A stretch of DNA of 64,000 bases, from positions 8,307,501 through 8,371,500 of the forward strand of contig NC_092341.1 in the NCBI RefSeq assembly GCF_046630445.1. Reading direction: 5' to 3'. Under the pieces are notes generated by a model. It was not told where the DNA came from, searched no databases, and saw only the letters and a program-made list of their open reading frames with translations. Below are positions 1 through 11,863 of the stretch, piece by piece (position 1 is the first letter of the stretch; every line of letters starts with the position of its first letter). Source of the DNA: Rutidosis leptorrhynchoides. Lineage: Eukaryota > Streptophyta > Magnoliopsida > Asterales > Asteraceae. The position numbers and the translations under genes were made by a program.

Positions 1-39
1 GTAAAAGAAAAGGAAAAAGAAATTCTAAAATATATTTTT

Positions 40-150
40 TGGCGACAAATTGCGGCGACATTTATTTTTCAAATAAAAAGAAAATTAAAATCTATTATGA
101 CGTCATCTATTATTAGCGGCGACTTGTGGCGACATGTCGCCACAAAATGC
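40..150. repeat. CACTA subterminal repeats, left cluster
   Basis: Several copies of a GCGGCGACA / TGTCGCCAC motif occur here, including the inverted pair GGCGACATGTCGCC near 128-141. They match the motif clustered at 5035-5520. In CACTA elements such subterminal motifs are transposase-binding sites; that role here is inferred from position and family. Confidence 0.6.
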
Positions 151-413
151 GAAAATTTGCACAGGAGGCAACTGCTTTTCCTGCTTCCCACGCGAAAATG
201 CCGGGTTTTCTTCCAGCATACAAAACCTGTTATTGCTCGTTTTATAACATGCCAATCAACAAACAAATCTAGTACAAACTAAACGATTTCTAATAACACA
301 AATTACAATCATTTAACATACGAGTTACAAACCAAATTGTTCAAAATATCAAATTCTTCAACATCCGAATTACTAACTAAAGTCTAAACACCAAAGTCAC
401 GCGCCAAAGATCC

Positions 414-855
414 CTATGCACCATCGCCACTATCACCACATCCATCGTCCTCATCACTATCACCACATCCGTCGTCTTCATCATTATCACCACAATCGTC
501 CTCATTATCCTCGGAATCAACATACAAGTAGGGCTCTTTTCCTTTAACTACCGCATCATAGAGTTTTGAGGTGTAATTCTCATGGTAGTGCTTAATTTGT
601 TCCTTCATCTCCTTTCGGAATTTTTTTTCCCATTCTCATCATTATCTTCTTCTCATCCGCGGCCCGTAAAGCCTCAACCTCGTCCAAAGTATAATATCGT
701 TTGCTTGTTTGGGTTGAGGATGTCGTGGATGTAGACGATGAGGGTATTGTCATACCAATACCTCTCCTCCAACCACGTCTTGCGCCCAAAGCCTCCATCA
801 TAATCTCTATCTCACTCAGTTGGGGCTTCTCTTTCTGAAGGCGTTGCATTGAAAG
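414..855 (-). pseudogene. CACTA transposase-like C-terminal exon, frameshifted
   Basis: The exon probably starts at 855, after a TTATGCAG splice acceptor. The first frame (to 592) reads EIMMEALGARRGWRRGIG followed by a Ser/Thr-rich linker and charged helical sequence. This resembles the C-terminal region of plant Transposase_24-type proteins of CACTA elements (family call from memory, moderate). The frame stops at 592, but the next frame (414-608) continues with a charged coiled-coil-like segment, KEQIKHYHENY, and a very acidic tail with repeated GCGDSDEDD units. The change of frame falls at or near an A8 run around 625, so a 1-bp slip is likely. The rest of the protein is not visible to the right and may lie outside the window. 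Confidence 0.45.
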
Positions 856-903
856 CTGCATAATTACAACAAAAGAATAATTGATATTATATATATATAA
901 TTT

Positions 904-981
<78 letters not shown>

Positions 982-1691
982 TATACATATATACACACAC
1001 ATATATACGAGATCCGGTCCGGCCAGCGCGTTGCGGCGGGGATTTTCGGTTTCGCACCGTTAGAAGATAAGCAGACATGATATTGGTATTTACACTGACA
1101 GATTGACCGCGTGTAACTGTTGCCTGATTCCTCGACAGCTTTCATTGCGGGTGCGCATTTAGCAAATCCTGAGAAGAAAGTAAATATTTGAAAAAATGTG
1201 GTACATATCGTCAATCTGGGCAAATTAAAAGTGTAGTGAGACATGGGTTCTGTAATATGAAACATTAACATACAAATATAAATATCTGTATAGCCATTAA
1301 ATAATTGATCAATCACAAACACAATTGCTTAACGAAATCAATAGACTACACTAATTTTGACAGCGAAAACCTAATCCTAACTGTTACAAACACAAAAACT
1401 AAGAAAATCATAGATGCAAAAACTTACTTATAGTGTCATAAACATTACCTCTGGTGAAAGGGGTAACCGATAACGAATGTGAAAAAGTAAAGTGTCGCTG
1501 TGTCCCAGAACTGCAAGTGGATAACTGCATATTTCTTAGTTAGTGTTACCATCTATCTTTTACCAAGAATATGTAGCGTAGATGCAAAATGACAATCTGA
1601 AAGATTCGGTACCTGGTTGTTGCAAGTTTGATCAAATAAACCGTTTAGGATGCAGTAAGCAATTGTAATGTTATTGTAAAGTAGAATAAAG
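856..1691. other. CACTA interior, possible intron and weak exon
   Basis: No convincing gene. On the minus strand a TTCTCAG acceptor near 1173 opens a short frame (FAKCAPAMKAVEESGNSYT) that may be an upstream transposase exon. No clear donor or homology supports it. Confidence 0.3.
907..980. repeat. (AT)n microsatellite
   Basis: About 70 bp of uninterrupted AT dinucleotides, followed by degenerate ATATAC and CACACA units. Tyr/Ile repeat reading frames across it are artefacts. Confidence 0.95.
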
Positions 1692-1705
1692 TTCAAAGAC
1701 GATAC

Positions 1706-1896
1706 AACAACAACAACAACAACAACAACAATACCCAATCCCGCGCAAGCAGGGTATGGGGGAGGTGAGATGTAGACAATCCTTCCTCTAACCTGGAATA
1801 AAAGAGGAGTCGTCTCTCTAACCACGGGTTGGGAGAAAATCCCACCCACCGAAAGAGAAAGTCATCCCCCTCTCTACTCCAGGGTAGAGAGATTGC
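1706..1896 (-). mobile_element. SINE, Au-like, with 14-bp target site duplication
   Basis: Read on the minus strand, the element has pyrimidine-rich CTCTCTACC and CACCTCCCCCATACCC blocks and ends with GGGTATTG followed by TTG repeats. This is the characteristic 3' end of the Au SINE family of flowering plants (recognised from memory). It is flanked by perfect direct repeats TTCAAAGACGATAC at 1692-1705 and 1897-1910, which fixes the insertion precisely. It lies inside the CACTA element, so it inserted later than the transposon or was carried by it. Confidence 0.8.
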
Positions 1897-1910
1897 TTCA
1901 AAGACGATAC

Positions 1911-3264
1911 TTTTGACCAAAGAAACAAACAGAAACGACTATAGGAAAAAATTTACAAAATTGTGATTGAAGCCAAAAGTCACTAACTGCAAACTCGTAT
2001 TAGTTCAGAACGTAAAACATATTGACGAAACCCGCAAGTGTTATCACCAATTGCAAAATCCGGATGCAAATCATATTACCAATTGCAAACTCACCAACTA
2101 CTCTAAGGCCATGAAAAAATGTAAAACATTTTAACAAAAATTGAAATCGAAAGACACACTTACCAATTGCAAACTCCGAATAGAGATACTGAAACTAATC
2201 TAGAAGGTAATGGTTACGGTAGATATCTCCCTTCATCTCTTTTCGAGTCTTAAAAATCGTTATAAAGAGTATTAGTAGCCACTTTTTTTTACTGAAACAT
2301 ATTAGCAAACGCTTGATATGCATAAAATATACTTGTAGTAAACTTCAAATAAGAATCAACACATATTAAAGATGTTGCATAAACAATTGAAATATGATCA
2401 TTTAGGAATCAAATACAAATACCTTTTGAAGTTAAGGTTTCAAAACATAGAACTGAATTTTTTTTATCATTGTTGCGTTGTAAATCTTGAAAAAACATGT
2501 TACCGAAATCAAACGTTACTACCATCGATACAGTCACACCCGTCCGCAGCAACGTCACAACCATAAAATCGAACGACGACGAAATAAAAAAAAAAAAAAA
2601 ACAAATCTTGAACATATTACTGCATATATGGATTTATAAATTTACAACTAACAAAACATATACTGCATATCCAAAACATACATGATATAATATAAATTAA
2701 GTTCAACATAGCAACATAAATGCAGTAGGCTAGTTAGTAGTTTCAGTTGTACCCTTTTTCATTCATTTAGCCTTTTTCATTCTAAGTGCTCAATAATCCA
2801 AAATTACCAAATATAATAATTTCTAAGTTCAGAAATCAACAAACTTGCAAATAAATGAAAATATAACATATATAATATCACGGTTTTGCTAAAATCGTAC
2901 AATTGAAAACGAAAAATCTAAAATTTCATATGATTTTGCTCAAATCCGAATTTTTTAGCAATAATCTTTAGAAATTGGAAATTTTGAGAAATTGAAGGTT
3001 AGATGTTTACCTTATACAAGATTGTGAGGTGAAATCTTGGTTAGATTCGCGTTTTAAGTTGTAACCGAGAAGAAGAAGAAGAATTGGGGTTAAAGAAATG
3101 AAAGAAAAAAGGGTTTTGAGAGAAGAAGAATTGGTGTTACAAAAATGAAAGAAAAAGGGTTTGGGGTCTGCTCAAAATTTTCATTTATTTTCCCTCTAGC
3201 TGCAAATGAAAATTTTCAAGGAAAATTGATGAAAAGTTTTCTTAAGTCTTTCTTATTTTTTTAG
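1911..3264. other. CACTA interior without recognisable gene
   Basis: AT-rich sequence with no extended frame that looks coding. Degenerate copies of an ACCAATTGCAAACTC motif recur between about 1985 and 2175 (for example 2046, 2080 and 2162), suggesting a decayed short tandem repeat. Confidence 0.5.

Positions 3265-3328
<64 letters not shown>
3265..3328. repeat. (TA)n microsatellite
   Basis: About 64 bp of pure AT dinucleotides directly adjoining the left end of the TIR element. TA-rich sites are frequent insertion targets of such elements. Confidence 0.95.
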
Positions 3329-3332
<4 letters not shown>

Positions 3333-3545
3333 GAGATCAAGGGATAAGTGTCATTTTTGGAATAAGGGGATAAGTAAAATGAGATTTTTATATCTTTTAC
3401 ATTAGAGCTCCAATTTTAAAAAAAAAAATCCGTAATCTACTGACATTGTGTAGATTCATAAAAAAAAAAAAAATTCAACAGGAGCTTAAAATGCACCTGA
3501 TGCATGTTAACGTTTTTTGAGGTTTTTTTGAGTTTTTTTTAGAAT

Positions 3546-3845
3546 TTAGCCCGATTTAGGGTTTAGGGTTTACGGTCCGTAAACCCTCAACCCTAAACCC
3601 TAACCCCTAAACTCTAAACCGTTCATTTAAAAACTCGTTCTACATCAAAATCAACTTTTTTTATTTAGCCCGATTTAGAGTTTAGAGTTTCGGGTTTACT
3701 CTGTAAACCCTCAACCCTAAACCCTAAACCCTAACTCTAAACCGTTCGTGTAAAAAACTCATTCTAAACCCTAAATATAAACCTTAAAATCTAAACCTTA
3801 TACCCTAATATCTAAACCCTAAAACCCCTAAATCTAAACCCTAAC
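3546..3845. repeat. Telomere-like (TTTAGGG/CCCTAAA) interstitial repeats, inverted
   Basis: Two blocks each begin with forward GATTTAGGGTTTAGGGTTT-type units (about 3550 and 3668) and turn into reverse CCCTAAACCCTAA-type units. The centre of the first is TTTACGGTCCGTAAA. A degenerate CCTAAA tail continues to about 3845. The unit matches the plant telomere heptamer, but the inverted, imperfect arrangement inside a TIR element shows this is not a chromosome end. Confidence 0.75.
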
Positions 3846-3863
3846 TTAATTTGATGAAAATTG

Positions 3864-3889
3864 ATGTAGAACATGTGCATGTTCTACAT
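3864..3889. repeat. 12-bp perfect inverted repeat with 2-nt centre
   Basis: ATGTAGAACATG, then TG, then its exact reverse complement CATGTTCTACAT. Partial GTTCTACAT copies follow at about 3893 and 3904, and a GTAGAAC copy at about 3918. Capable of a strong hairpin. Confidence 0.8.
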
Positions 3890-4060
3890 GATGTTCTACA
3901 TCCTGTTCTACATAAAATGTAGAACCAAGCAAAAAGATCAAAAATAAAAATTGTTCGACTACAAGAATTTTTGTTCGGTCGCGTCCTATTTTTTGCTCGA
4001 CTACCCTAGTTCTCAGAGTTCTCATTGTTAAAAGTTCTCATTTGATCCCTCTACTATATA

Positions 4061-5015
<955 letters not shown>

Positions 5016-5034
5016 ATCTTAAATCAATATGAAC

Positions 5035-5540
5035 CAATTGCGGCGACATTTAGGGCGACATGCCGCCCCAATTGAACTAGCGCGAAACTTTCCCGCTACA
5101 AGGTAAACTTTTTCAGTTTGATGGGAAAAATTTAATTGGAAAGTAAATCGAAATTTTTTTTATTGCGGCGACAATAGTGGCGACTGGTCGCCACAATAGG
5201 GATGGCGGGAAACTTTCCCTCCACTTGTTAATTTTTACAATTTGGAGAGAGAGAAAATTAATTGGAATATAAATAAAAAAAAATTTGCGACGACTTTTAG
5301 TGGCGACATGCCGTCACAATTCAATATTTTCAAACTTTGACCAGTTTATTATTGAGAAAAAAGAAAAGTAAATGGAAAATTAAGTTTGCGACGACATTTT
5401 TGGGGACATGTCGCCACAAAAGTTAACTTTGACTCAAGAAGTCAAGAAGTGAGGAATTTTTGTCGTTTAGCAGGTTGTTTGCGGCGAAATCTATGTCGCC
5501 ACAAATGGATTCGTGGCAAAAGAACGAATTTCTTGTAGTG
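5035..5540. repeat. CACTA subterminal repeats and right TIR
   Basis: At least four spaced repeats contain TTGCGGCGACA...GGCGACATGTCGCCACAA variants (near 5038, 5165, 5285, 5390 and 5490), separated by AGTAAATGGAAA-type spacers. The block ends with TTCTTGTAGTG at 5540. Confidence 0.75.
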
Positions 5541-6435
5541 ACTATGTAAATCAACTATGGAAGTTGTCAAGATGAAGATGTCTCTCTGGGCGGAGCCCAT
5601 GATAAATCCAAACCAATAAATCGATCACGAATAGAACAGTATGGATGTAACTCCAATCTTTATAAACTGTTAAAAGAATTCGTTGGGTGGAGATCAAATC
5701 CAAACATTGTTACAAAACGAGTATTATGGCCATTGCTTGTACGTCTTCGAAGCGCGTTAGAAGTAGCGTGACGACAATGTCAATGATGAAATGTCATATT
5801 TCATTATGGATGCATCGAATCCCAATTAATACCATGGAGCTTTTTAATCAGACGAACCCATGTTGTATTAGGAGAACTTTTAGCTCTCCGATACCACTTT
5901 AGAAGCAAGGCATGGGGATTTGTTTGTTTTGGTTACTTCGCTTACCAACAAGTAGATTTGTAGTCTAACTATTGTCATCTTTTACTTTTATTTTCTAAAT
6001 TAAAAGGAGTCCATAAAAGATGCAAACTTCTAAAGTTGTAATTGTCGTTCATATTGTTTAAAACGAACATAGTTTCTCTAGAGATCGTTATGATCTGTTT
6101 AATGTTGTACCACCGGAACCTCGGTTCTTTTATATATATATACTATTAATATTTTTGCCAAAAAAAAAAAATTATAAAAAATAAAAGATGCAAACTTAAA
6201 ATTTAAAAGTTCTACTGTAATAGTTGCATGATGATTCCACATGTACCATATTATACGAGTCAACTTTCATTATCTTGTAAACTGATGAATGATTAGTGAT
6301 TACTACCGTTTTCATTATAAAATACTGTAGTAGTTAAAAATCATACAATCTCGATTCATTATATCAAACCTTCACAACAAATTCTAACTGCGAGACAATC
6401 GTTAGATAGAGAATAATTAAAAATCACACAACTAA
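5541..6435. other. Intergenic region between CACTA element and phosphatase gene
   Basis: Unique-looking sequence with no supported gene. A short plus-strand frame at 5687-5902 has no recognisable features. The right part should contain the 3' UTR of the minus-strand phosphatase gene. Confidence 0.5.
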
Positions 6436-8520
6436 TCAATGAGGAACATAGAGAGGTTTAGGCAATGCCTCAAGAGTTTTCGTCTCAAACTTGCAATCAA
6501 ACCATTGATTCGTATTGTCACCATTGTTCTTATTGGTATCTTCCAAATCAATTATCGAAGTTATGAGTTGAAGAAGAACTCGTTCAAGATCCTCCCCATC
6601 GGTCCATTCATGAACCTCAGCTTTAACAAGATGTCGATTTATGCATATCAATTCCCAAACAGGGAAATCTTTCCTCGGCATCATGTAATCACCTTCAACA
6701 AGTCTTAAACTCGGACAAAAATCGCCCGCTCCATCTCCTAAATATATAATCCTTTTCTTTTCTTCTGTCGCGAACGTTGATTGAATCCTTTCTATTATTT
6801 TACCCTATATAAATAACGAAAAATGATTCAAACAAGATTCTTGAGTATAACATTGTTACATGACACATTGTTAGTACTATCCTTTTGATTTTTGAATATA
6901 ACACTGTTACATTTACAAAACTATTTTACTTATATGAGATGAACTAGAAAATTCTGTGTATAAAGTAAAGTAATCACATTTTCTTTATTAAATATAGACA
7001 TATAATATTTGGAGTAACGTTTAATAAAGAAACTAAAACCAGGAGTACCTAATTTTTTTATTAATTAATGATTTCTTCTAAACGTAATAGTTATTGTTAA
7101 CATATAATTTTTTTTTACTCCGTATACAATACAATTAATTAACCATCACTTTATTAAGAATGATAAGTATAACATTTTCACAATTAGTGTGACCAATCAA
7201 GCACACCACCGGATTCAATTCCTGGCTATGCCAAATTGTTCAAAAAGGGAATGTGACTAGAGGGTGTGCATAATGCGCAATTCATCCGGTACCAGGTCTC
7301 GCGCTCGAGGGGCTTGATTACCCGAGGTTTTACCTTCTATGTGGAGCCAATCTGCTCGTTATAGGAGAGTTTCCTCGCTTACCAAAAAAAAAAAAAAAAA
7401 ACATTTTCACAATTTCAATCAATAACATCATTTAAAAAAGATCCTTGATTGATTTAAACTTTAAGGAATTAAAGTTTTTTCCGAATTCCTGAATAAATAT
7501 AAAACTTTTAAGGAATTAAAGTTTTACTAAAATCCAAAAGTTATAAAATTTTAAGGAATTAAAGTCTTTACCAAAATCCCTAATTAATTCACTTTAATAA
7601 GTAATAAAGATTGGAAAATATGGTAATTGAGCTATTTGCCCTAAAAGTTTTTACTAAAATCCTTAATTAATTCAAATTTATTAAGGAATTAACCGTTTTT
7701 ACCTTGCACATGTTAGGAGGACAAAGATTGCAACCATGTGATGATTTCTGGAAATCATGGTACGGCAAAATCCTTAACTTGCCATCATCGTCCACAAAAC
7801 CCGGATTAGTGTTAATCTCTGAAAAGCATTCTCGTACACCAAGATGCTTCAATATTGTTTCTATGTAGAACGTATTCGCATCACTAACTACTCGCAAATC
7901 GCATCTGAAACCATTCATACATAATACAAATTAGCATTAACGAACCACAAACATAATATGTTCACATTGAAGATCCATAAATAAAAAGTTAGTAGAATTT
8001 AGTTACCCTAAAGCGTGTGCGGCTTTAATAGTAGGAACAATTCGAGGATGAATAGGGACTCGTTTTAGTACTTGTTCGATATCTTCGGTCGTCTTACCTT
8101 GTAAATACAATTCCTCCATCATCTTGTCCTGTTTTTTTGTAAACAGTAAACACGTTAGTAATAATGTTACAATTATTTTGAACGTTACAATGATTTTGCT
8201 AACGACATTGTTGTTAAGGCGCTTTGGATTAATGTTGTACATTTATTAAACGTCAATATAAAGTCAACGTTTAACTTCGGTTTACAACCATTTTCTACAC
8301 ATTAAGGACAACTCTAAAGACTGTCATCAACAAAATTCAAAAAATAATAGTCATAATGAAAAAGAAAATTAAAAAGTAGTACCATGAGAGAATTCCATGG
8401 CATGGTTGGAAGGAGTTGGTTGAAAAGATCAGTAGCGCCTAATTCATCCACAACCCAATTATCGCTATCGATATCAATGATCGTTTTATCGAAGTCGAAA
8501 ACCAGAACAATTCCTGACAT
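6436..8520 (-). CDS. PECP1: HAD phosphatase, phosphoethanolamine/phosphocholine phosphatase family, four exons
   Basis: Complete spliced gene; exons are 8383-8520, 8007-8128, 7703-7904 and 6436-6804. All junctions have GT-AG and the joined phases agree, giving 276 aa (relatives are about 280-295). Catalytic HAD motifs are present: VFDFDKT (Asp9 nucleophile, Asp11), VSDANT (Ser94) and YLGDGAGD (Asp178, Asp182), with a Lys candidate near 171. Family hallmarks are DELGATDLFNQLLPTMPWN, PIHPRIVP, the Cys cluster CNLCPPNMCK and MPRKDFPVWELI. Plant members hydrolyse phosphoethanolamine, phosphocholine or pyrophosphate in the cytosol and are strongly induced by phosphate starvation. Sequence alone cannot separate PECP1 from its paralogue PS2/PPsPase1, so the symbol is tentative. 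No lesion is seen, so the gene looks functional. Confidence 0.93.
7186..7399 (+). mobile_element. tRNA-type SINE with poly(A) tail in intron 3
   Basis: About 214 bp with a box-B-like GGATTCAATTCC near the 5' end and an A17 tail, flanked by perfect 15-bp direct repeats AACATTTTCACAATT at 7171-7185 and 7400-7414. It has no coding capacity. Its sequence differs from the Au-like SINE at 1706-1896, so it belongs to another family. It lies antisense to the host gene, inside the 898-bp third intron. Confidence 0.8.
7440..7700. repeat. Degenerate tandem repeat in intron 3
   Basis: Four or five imperfect copies of an AAGGAATTAAAGTTTTTACC-like unit, alternating with AAAATCCNTAATTAATTCA, spaced 50-100 bp apart. 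The last copy abuts the exon 3 donor at 7702, so the intron's 5' end is built of this repeat. Confidence 0.65.
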
Positions 8521-8614
8521 AATGGGAGGAATATTTGAAATTTAACGGTCGGAAGTAAGTATTGATATGTTGGATGTGAATATGATGTTGGAATGAAAGA
8601 GTAAAAATATATGG

Positions 8615-8622
8615 TATTTATA
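8615..8622 (-). promoter_or_regulatory. TATA box of the phosphatase gene
   Basis: TATAAATA on the minus strand, about 95 bp upstream of the start codon at 8520, a usual distance allowing for a short 5' UTR. Confidence 0.6.
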
Positions 8623-8851
8623 ACGAGAAAAAGGTGTATTAAAGGAAGATGCCAAAGGAATATTACTCTGTAAATATTAATATATGGTATGGTATGGTAT
8701 GGGGTTTGGGAATAACTACTTTGAAGAAAATAATCCTGACCGTTGCTTAGTATCACGTGTTTGATGGTTAGCGATCGAACGGTTGAAAATTAAAGTCGGA
8801 GTAGAGTTTAAAATGTAACACGGTATTCGAAAAGCGCGCAAATAAGATGCA

Positions 8852-8859
8852 GAATATGC
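8852..8859. promoter_or_regulatory. P1BS-type PHR1 binding site
   Basis: GAATATGC fits the palindromic GNATATNC consensus bound by PHR1-like MYB factors in phosphate-starvation promoters. It lies about 230 bp upstream of the TATA box. The match is short, but its position in front of a gene from a phosphate-starvation-induced family gives it weight. Confidence 0.55.
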
Positions 8860-10460
8860 TTCAGTAGATTCTTTGTTAAAGTTGGGAAATTTTCTAAATC
8901 TTTTGAAGCGGTCGTGAAAAACAATTTACTTTCTAGTTACAGTCTTGTACAATTTAACTTTAATACTCCTTAACAATATTTGTATAACGCTTTTAATACT
9001 CCTTTAACAATATTTGTATGGACGCCGTTAAATAAATTATAAGGCTAAATCGTTCTTTTTGAAACTAACACCTCGTGTTAGTCCATTCGTTATGGTAAAT
9101 GAAATTGTTGTGGTGATGTTGGTGACGTGGTATTGTTGTGGGTTCAAGGGACAAGGGGACACTATGATAATTGTTGTGTTACGGTATTGTGGATGTTGTG
9201 ATTGATGTAGTAAATATAACTGATATTGCATGAATAAAAAATTAAAAAAGAAATTAGTTGGCCGATCAAATTACCATTTCTCGTTGTCAATTTCGTTGTT
9301 TGCCCCACAACTATGACCACGATGCCAATGACAACGGTGGCACATGTCATTGTCGTGGTTCAACAATTGTCATCATTGTCATTGCATAACATACAGCCTT
9401 ACATAGTGTTTAAATAACGTTAACATCTCTGCAAAGATGATGGGTTTTTAGTTCATTTTGATTCTTATATACTCGGAGTAGTATAGTATGTATTATTAAA
9501 TAGTAAAATTAGTAATTTACTAATCCCGAACCCATGTTAATTTAAAACTATAAACCAAAAGTAACCCAAACTTTAAATATATTTTTGATTAGAATATATG
9601 TTTTTATGGACAAATAGCTAGAAATGCAACATAAAATTTAAAATTTCTTGATAAAGGAAATATCAATTTCTCCTTTGCTCATAAAGGTCCTTATATGAAT
9701 TTTGTGCACAAATTATTTATTAAAAAAAAAATTCAATAATGTGATATTCATCCACATGTGGATCCACATAGGTGTCATCTCATCGAATCTGATGAGCTGA
9801 CACCACGTCATCCAATTTTTCTGCTAAATTATTCCGACAATTTTTTTCGGTCAAAAATCTAATTTCCTTGCGACCACTTGATCGGAAAAGATGATGATGT
9901 AGTGTCACGTAATCGGATTCGATGAGGTAGCTTCTAAGTCGATGCACATGTGCACGAACATTTACATTTATTGGACATTATTTCAAATCAGAATCTTGTT
10001 TGTGCACCAAATTCAAATCAGGACCCATATGTCAAAGAGACGAACAATATTTTTTCATCGATAATTTTTTTTTTTTTTATGTTATTTTTAAAGTTATTTG
10101 CCCTTTATTTATTCGAAGTCGGTTAAAGATAATGGAAGCTAGTCAATCTCATGCCTTTTTGGTTAACAATGGATGATGCAAAATGCACTAAGTGATTAAT
10201 AAAAAGTGATGGTTTAAAAACAGGATATGCGTTTTTAGTAGGAACTTAGAATCCAAGTTGAATTGGAACATGTGGATTAGGAAAGCACCGAGCAAGTGGT
10301 GTAGTTGGGCGAGCATCCGCGGGTATACTATAAAGATAAGAAAAGAACAACATTTATCGATGGATAATATATACGGGAATTATGAAGATCACCCATAAAC
10401 AGAATTTGTGGGAATGATCTAATTTCATGGCTACTCAAGAGTTGTGCTTTATCCACGAAA
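8860..10460. other. Intergenic, nothing coding recognised
   Basis: AT-rich sequence. A GT/GA-rich low-complexity stretch at 9095-9215 and CA/GTCATTG-rich sequence at 9300-9385 create spurious frames. A short inverted region around 9755-9820 (GTGTCA...TGACAC) is unexplained. Confidence 0.5.
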
Positions 10461-10500
10461 ACTAGCTTTTAAGAGCTCGTGCGTTGCACGGCGACTCTTA
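10461..10500 (-). mobile_element. Possible Helitron 3' terminus
   Basis: Read on the minus strand: a CGTGC-AAC-GCACG hairpin followed, after 12 nt, by CTAG and a T-rich flank. This matches the hairpin plus CTRR end of Helitrons. The 5' TC terminus to the right was not identified, so the extent of the element is unknown. Confidence 0.35.
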
Positions 10501-11445
10501 ATCAAACAAACTGAAAATGTATATGTTATATCAATTAACGGTGTGATAAAGATAGAGTCACAAGTATTGTTGTGGATGAAATAAACATAATATGGTTAAG
10601 TTTTTTTGCTTTACACAAACCACATAAATAAAGGCTACTAATTTCGACATTAGCAAAACACATACCACATGACCAACAGTAGCAAATTTATATGTAAGTA
10701 CATGACCAAAAGTTAGATACCTAATAAAACATAGTTTTACACAAAACACAAAGATTAATGCTACTAAATCCGACATCTTAATTGATTATCCTGCATCTAT
10801 ATGTAAAATTTCTTATTATCAACATGGAGATAAAGAATATACCTAAACAACAACCTTGTGTCTTCCATCTTTCAACATAACAAAAAAAAAATATTTCATC
10901 GGAATCCAATGAAAAGATAATTGATAACATCACATTCGAAATTTAGTTGTTGTATGAGTTTTTGATAATAGACCATTATCATGTAGCTTAATATTTTTTT
11001 TTATTTTTTTTTGACGATTCCCCATATATTACTCAATGTACCCAGTTGTTTGAAGTAATTATTTAGTGTCAACGCTGAATCAGCTTGATGTTCTTCTATA
11101 AGTATACTTCGTATTTACTTTAAATTCTTTGCACACAGTTTATGATCATATATAAGAAACATAACAAAGTATAGTAATTGATTATTTCAATGTAACTGAT
11201 GATATTATAGATATAAGTATATATTTTGATTTACTTGTCCATTAAAACTATCAAAATGATGAATTTTACTGTTAAATTTGACATATGGCTTACAAAGTCT
11301 AGGTAGAAACTTAGCTCAAAATACTTGAAGTATTCCTCTACGTCTCTACCCCAAATGCAATTAGATGTAGATATAATCTGGTGTTAAAGAAAGAAAGTTG
11401 AATAAACCCACAATCCTGTTATAAATTAACGTAGAAACTACTAAC
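10501..11445. other. Intergenic or intronic, nothing recognised
   Basis: AT-rich sequence, including short near-duplicated ACACAAA...CATAAA...AAGGCTACTAA segments (10612-10640 and 10738-10770). No supported coding exon. Confidence 0.45.
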
Positions 11446-11508
11446 CTTCTCGAGTTCCATATTGAAAATTTGCGGTTTTATATCATAAAGTGATTTAAAA
11501 ACCATCTT
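11446..11508 (-). other. Isolated exon-like segment
   Basis: A 63-bp (21-codon) in-phase open segment lies between an acceptor (ACTCACAG) and a good donor (AAG followed by GTTAGT), reading KMVFKSLYDIKPQIFNMELE and one Lys. No homologue is recognised. It may belong with the frame at 11670-11863 on the same strand. Confidence 0.3.
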
Positions 11509-11739
11509 CTGTGAGTGTGTTCAAAACAAATAATAAATCAAAGAGTTACAAATGTAATTTATCGCACTACAACTATTAAATTTAACAACTTGAGTTGAAC
11601 ACATCACCTTATTCAACAATTCAGATCTTGACGTATTTAGTGTTGATATATGTATCTACAACTCAATCATCAAATTAAATGTCCCTTGAATATGCAGTAA
11701 TTTAGAAAAGATATAATAATACATCGTGAGACATGCATC

Positions 11740-11863
11740 CGTGACTTCAGAAACCAGATTTTTACAATCTCGACGTCATTTTCTCCATCTCCACTCTCAT
11801 CATCAACTTTGCGCGGTGGAGTGATCTTTATTGCTTTGGCACGAGATTTAGATGGCATTGACT
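11740..11863 (-). pseudogene. Possible gene fragment disrupted by a hAT element
   Basis: The minus-strand frame starting at the ATG of 11858-11856 reads MPSKSRAKAIKITPPRKV followed by an acidic DDESGDGENDVE segment. The hAT insertion lies immediately upstream of this ATG and its target duplication overlaps the codon. A nuclear basic/acidic protein is conceivable, but the piece is short and no family is recognised. Confidence 0.25.

Larger units (their letters stand above)
3324..4060. mobile_element. MITE-like element with imperfect TIRs in a TA-repeat site
   Basis: The left end TATATAGGGGAGATCAAGGG and the right end (reverse complement TATATAGTAGAGGGATCAAA) form imperfect terminal inverted repeats of roughly 20 bp around 730 bp of non-coding DNA. 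The interior holds telomere-like repeats in inverted orientation and GTAGAAC/GTTCTAC palindromes. No coding capacity is seen. Superfamily is not assigned, and the exact boundary is blurred by the flanking TA repeats. Confidence 0.5.

Noticed and set aside
3546-3845. Telomere
   Set aside because: The heptamers are few, imperfect and in inverted orientation within a TIR element flanked by ordinary sequence.
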